NCBI GenBank assembly: GCA_017649895.1
Contig: JAGCFW010000003.1
Span: 1-64,000 of the forward strand
DNA length: 64,000 nt
Direction of reading: 5' to 3'
DNA from: Alphaproteobacteria bacterium
GTDB taxonomy: Bacteria > Pseudomonadota > Alphaproteobacteria > UBA3830
Positions 60,711 through 64,000 of this stretch are shown piece after piece. Position numbers and translations under genes: made by a program. The notes under the pieces were generated by a model. The model saw only the letters and a list, made by a program, of their open reading frames with translations. It was not told the origin of the DNA and made no database searches. The first letter of the stretch is position 1. Each line of letters begins with the position of its first letter.

Positions 60711-61396
60711 ACGACATTGTGGATTCCAAAATCCTTAAACAGTACAACACTCAGGAAAAACGTTCTTACTTGGGAGCGTCTTCTATTGGTGACGAATGTA
60801 TTCGAAAAGTGCAACTGCAGTACATGCAGAAGGATCAGAAAGTTTCAGCCAAGCAGATTCGAACATTCGATATCGGGCATTGTTTGGAGGATTTAGTCAT
60901 CAAATGGCTCAGGATTGCCGGATTTGATCTGAAAACCAGGAATGAAAATGGCGAACAATTCGGATTTTCAGTAGCTAACGGCAAATTCGCAGGACATGTT
61001 GATGGCTTAATTTACAATTTTCCTGAAGAATTCCCTGATAAACCAGAAGGCCCAGCCTTGCTCGAAATCAAAACCATGAACCATAAAAGCTGGAATGATA
61101 CTCAAAAACGAGGCGTTCTTGTTTCAAAGCCGGTTTATTATTCGCAGGTCCAGCTTTATATGGCTTATCTTGAACTTGATCGATGTCTCTTCGTCGCTCT
61201 GAACAAGGACACCAGCGATCTCTATTTTGAGATAATTCCCTTTGATCCTGGTATGGCTCAGAAATATTCCGACCGCGCTGTTCAGATTATCAAAGCCACT
61301 GAGAATAATGAGCTCTTGCCTTGTGTATCAGGGGATTCCTCGTTCTTTCTCTGCAAAATGTGCGGATTCAGAGATCACTGCTGGAAGGAACCCTAA
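60698..61396 (+). CDS. PD-(D/E)XK nuclease (Cas4/phage exonuclease type)
   Basis: 232 residues. The early YLGASSIGDECIRKVQLQYM with its cysteine, RTFDIGHCLEDLVIKWLRIA, GHVDGLIYN (D of the active site), PALLEIKTMNHKSWND (ExK) and a late CKMCGFRDHCWKEP cluster of cysteines are typical of Cas4-like/RecB-family phage exonucleases with an Fe-S centre. It would supply 3' or 5' resected DNA for the Sak4 annealing system. Confidence 0.88.
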   Translation: MQQLNDIVDSKILKQYNTQEKRSYLGASSIGDECIRKVQLQYMQKDQKVSAKQIRTFDIGHCLEDLVIKWLRIAGFDLKTRNENGEQFGFSVANGKFAGHVDGLIYNFPEEFPDKPEGPALLEIKTMNHKSWNDTQKRGVLVSKPVYYSQVQLYMAYLELDRCLFVALNKDTSDLYFEIIPFDPGMAQKYSDRAVQIIKATENNELLPCVSGDSSFFLCKMCGFRDHCWKEP

Positions 61397-61772
61397 TTTG
61401 ATAAGTACTGTAATTTGAGGATTTTATGTTTTTGTTGATTTTAAATAGGTTATTTTGGGTATGTATTTAGTTATAATTTTTATTTTTTATTTTATTCTTA
61501 TTTCAGTACTTTATATACACTTATATATATACTTATATCTATATATCTATTCTAACTTTATTATACTTATTATAGTAATTTACTATAACACTCCTAATTT
61601 CATTAATTTTATAAATATATATATTACTTTTTTTGGACGGAATTGTGTGTGTTTTCGGATAAGTGACAGCATAAATCCTCGATTAACAGTACTTAGAGTA
61701 TCTCTAATTCCCAACTGGTTTTCTAAAATTTCGGATTGGTTTTCAAAGACTATTATCAAGGAGAAATCACTA
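61397..61772. other. Very AT-rich intergenic region before the primase-helicase
   Basis: 376 bp, with long A/T runs and many TATATA steps (61510-61640). It contains ATAAGTACTGTAATT at 61401, repeated from 59586. The region has no credible gene. Its extreme AT content next to the replication gene makes it a candidate origin or unwinding element, but no clear iterons were found. Confidence 0.35.
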
Positions 61773-64000
61773 TGAATAAGCTTACTGAAGCTCTTACAAA
61801 TGCTAATATTCCAGTACCTTCCAAGGACACAGAGACCTTTAAAATCATACGCTGGGGACGTAACAATCGTTACTGGCTTAAGAAGTTCGATGGAGGATAC
61901 GTCTTTGGTGACTTCGTGACAGGCCTCAACGACCACGTATTCGAGCGAAATCTAAAAGGCGAAAGGTTAAAAAATGCCCAAAATTGCATGCTAAAGGCGT
62001 ATGCCCATGTCGAGCCTTTGTCAATTCCTATTAATGAACATGCCTCCTCGGTCGCCCAAAATATTTTTACATATTCACAACAATGCGCTACCAATCACGA
62101 ATATTTAGCCCAAAAACACGTTTTAGCGCATGGTTTAAAAGAACATAAAGGGTCAATCGTGATCCCTGCGTATGATATTAGCAACAAATTATGGACGTTA
62201 CAATTCATTGATACAGAGGGGAAGAAGCGATTTTTAAGCGGTGGAAAGAAAAAGGGATGCTTCTTCACCATTGGCTCATTGACTGGGGCCGAACGAGTCT
62301 TTATTTGCGAAGGCTACGCAACTGGAGCTACTGTTTACGAGACAATGAATGAGCCTGTTATGGTCGCATTTGATTCCGGGAATTTAAAGCCGGTCGCTCA
62401 GGCTCTCCGAGAAAAACACTCAAATATCAAGATTATCATTTGTGCTGATAATGATTGTTACCATGAAACGGGCATTAATCCAGGCCTCGAAAAAGCGAAA
62501 GAAGCGGCCTTGAACACGAAAGCCATAGTGGTTTATCCGACATTTGAAGATTCTTCAACTCATCCCACAGATTTCAACGATTTACTGATTTTAGAAGGAA
62601 GAGAAGCTGTAAAAGAACAACTCGATGTAGCCATAGAAAAATCAAATGATTCTGGCATTCCCGATGGCTTCGTTTTATCTGATGAAGGTCTATTCTGTCT
62701 CGACAAAAAACAATCTACGACGAAAATTTCAAACTATATAAAAGTAATCGCATTCACCAAAAACAATGACGAAGTCTCTCGGCTTGTTGAGTTCAAAGAC
62801 TACAAAAATAACTTACAGCGAATTCTGATCAAGCCAAAGATGTTCACAAAGGACGGCGACCAGATTCGAGTTCAATTGATCAGCAAGGGCTTTGTGTATG
62901 CCGGAACATCTCTTTCTAAAAGAAAATTGTTCGAATATATCTCCAGCTCCGTACCAAACAGAGAATTGGTGCTTGCATCGCGCACTGGCTTTCTCAACGA
63001 CGTTTACATCAGACCAGATCAAGTAGTCGGTGAATCTGACGACGAAATAATCCTGGACACCGCTGTAAACGATGAATCTTACGGAATTTCAGGCACTCTT
63101 GAGCAGTGGAATGAGCTGGTTGCAAGATGGTGTGTCGGTAATTCCCGATTGATTTTCGCAATCTGTACGGCTTTCGCAAGCGTGTTATTGCGCATTTGCA
63201 ACGTCCAAAATTTCGGATTCCATATAGTCGGAAACAGTTCTTCGGGTAAGACAACCTGTTTGAAGGTTGCTGCTTCGGTGTTCGGCAATTCCAAATTTGT
63301 CGTGAGCTGGAAAGCCACGGATAACGCCATGGAAAACATTGCGTTCAGGAGAAATGATTCGTTACTTATCCTCGATGAGATTTCTGAAATTTCACCATCA
63401 AAAGCAGGCGACGTCGCCTACATGCTCGCAAATGGTCAGGGCAAGAAAAGGCTCGATAAAAACTGCAACGCGAGGGAAACTTATTCGTGGACTCTTATAT
63501 TCCTTTCCAGCGGCGAGGTCGATTTAAGTTCCCATATGGCGGAAGACAGTAAAACCTCCAAAGCGGGGCAGAAGGTGAGATTGCTAAATATTCCTGCGAA
63601 AGCTTCTAAAGACAGCTGCGGCATTTTCGAAAATCTGATGGGCTTTCAGGACGGAGCAGAATTTTCCGATTATTTGAGAGAAAACACTTCAAAATATTAT
63701 GGCATTGCTTCTGTCGAGTTCATCAAACACGTGCTGAATCATCAGGCTGATATCAGAGACGATTATAAGGAGGAATTTCAAAAACTAAAATCGAAATACT
63801 TACCTGCCAAAGCCGAAGGTCAAGACATGCGTGCCTTTGAAAGATTCATGTTAGTTGGTTTCGCTGGCGAATTGGCGATCAAATACGGAGTTGTCTGTTG
63901 GCGACCTGAAACTTCGTACAATTCCGCTGTGGCTTGTTTCAATTCATGGCTTGAGGACAAGGACGGAGTTGGTGACGATGAAAACCGACAAATCATCGAC
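61773..64000 (+). CDS. Toprim and DUF927 primase-helicase (runs off right edge)
   Basis: At least 742 residues, open to the window end. The N-terminal part resembles phage/plasmid primases (FKIIRWGRNNRYWLKKFDGG; later VIPAYDISNKLWTLQFIDTE). A Toprim core reads VFICEGYATGATVYETM, and IIICADNDCYHE supplies its DxD-like acids. The DUF927 helicase-like part has FHIVGNSSSGKTTCLKVAAS (Walker A), SLLILDEISEISPSKAGDVA (Walker B) and WTLIFLSSGEVDLSSHM. This is the main phage replication protein. GGAGAAATCACT precedes the ATG. Confidence 0.9.

Noticed and set aside
61455-61936. ORFs in the AT-rich region before the primase
   Set aside because: Low-complexity hydrophobic translations rich in I, Y and L, typical of AT-rich non-coding DNA; the minus-strand frame overlaps the primase antisense.

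Overview
The window comes from a low-GC bacterium with strong AGGAGG-type ribosome binding sites and ordinary use of TAA, TAG and TGA as stops. A very large signal-peptide-bearing, filamentous-haemagglutinin-like protein and the style of BioB suggest a Gram-negative, probably host-associated organism. A proteobacterium, possibly a gut or symbiotic alphaproteobacterium, fits best, but this is inference and no 16S or other firm marker is present.

Region 1 (1-5.4 kb) is mobile-element debris. It holds the tail of an IS481 transposase, a minus-strand pair (Sak4-like ATPase and OB/HD protein) of phage or plasmid recombination type, a composite zinc-ribbon/nuclease/NUMOD protein, and a tRNA-Val(CAC). 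Region 2 (5.4-22.5 kb) is bounded by two paralogous AAA/DUF4143 ATPase genes, about 92% identical in protein by my count. Each is preceded by the same array of three 15-bp repeats at an exact 23-bp pitch. Between them lie a minus-strand operon resembling a polymorphic toxin system (coiled-coil exported protein, 2022-aa haemagglutinin-like protein ending in a restriction-endonuclease-fold domain, candidate immunity gene), a DUF6329-like gene, bioB, a dicarboxylate/cation symporter, decayed coding sequence, and mnmA. HU follows at 22.6 kb, and a second HU tail remnant sits beside bioB.

Region 3 (about 23-64 kb, open at the right edge) is one tailed phage or prophage with a lambda-like head and a P2-like contractile tail. 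Late genes run on the minus strand from 56.3 kb down to 23.9 kb. In transcription order they are RuvC, two ParB-methylase proteins, terminase small and large subunits, gpW, a C5 methyltransferase, portal, S49 protease, decoration protein, major capsid, head-tail joining proteins, baseplate V/W/J/I, fibres, sheath, tube, the E/E' chaperone with a -1 frameshift, tape measure, U/X/D, endolysin and a holin-like protein. Early genes run on the plus strand from 56.5 kb: a frameshifted winged-helix-like gene, a sigma-like/host-interaction ORF, Sak4-like ATPase, DUF669-like SSB, antirepressor, PD-(D/E)XK exonuclease and a Toprim/DUF927 primase-helicase. Two small plus-strand genes at 23.0-23.9 kb with matching private promoters look like morons. 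No integrase, repressor or attachment site is visible.

The most unusual signal is a family of small palindromic repeats scattered through the phage. Each has a conserved head of about 19 bp next to a palindrome of 7-8-bp arms around a single central base, whose arms vary with compensation. Copies sit in frame inside the large terminase, a methylase and baseplate protein I, supply the C-terminus of the S49 protease, and lie between genes. This behaviour is like that of the Rickettsia palindromic elements. The duplicated ATPase iterons and the toxin-like operon are the other leading candidates for undescribed biology.
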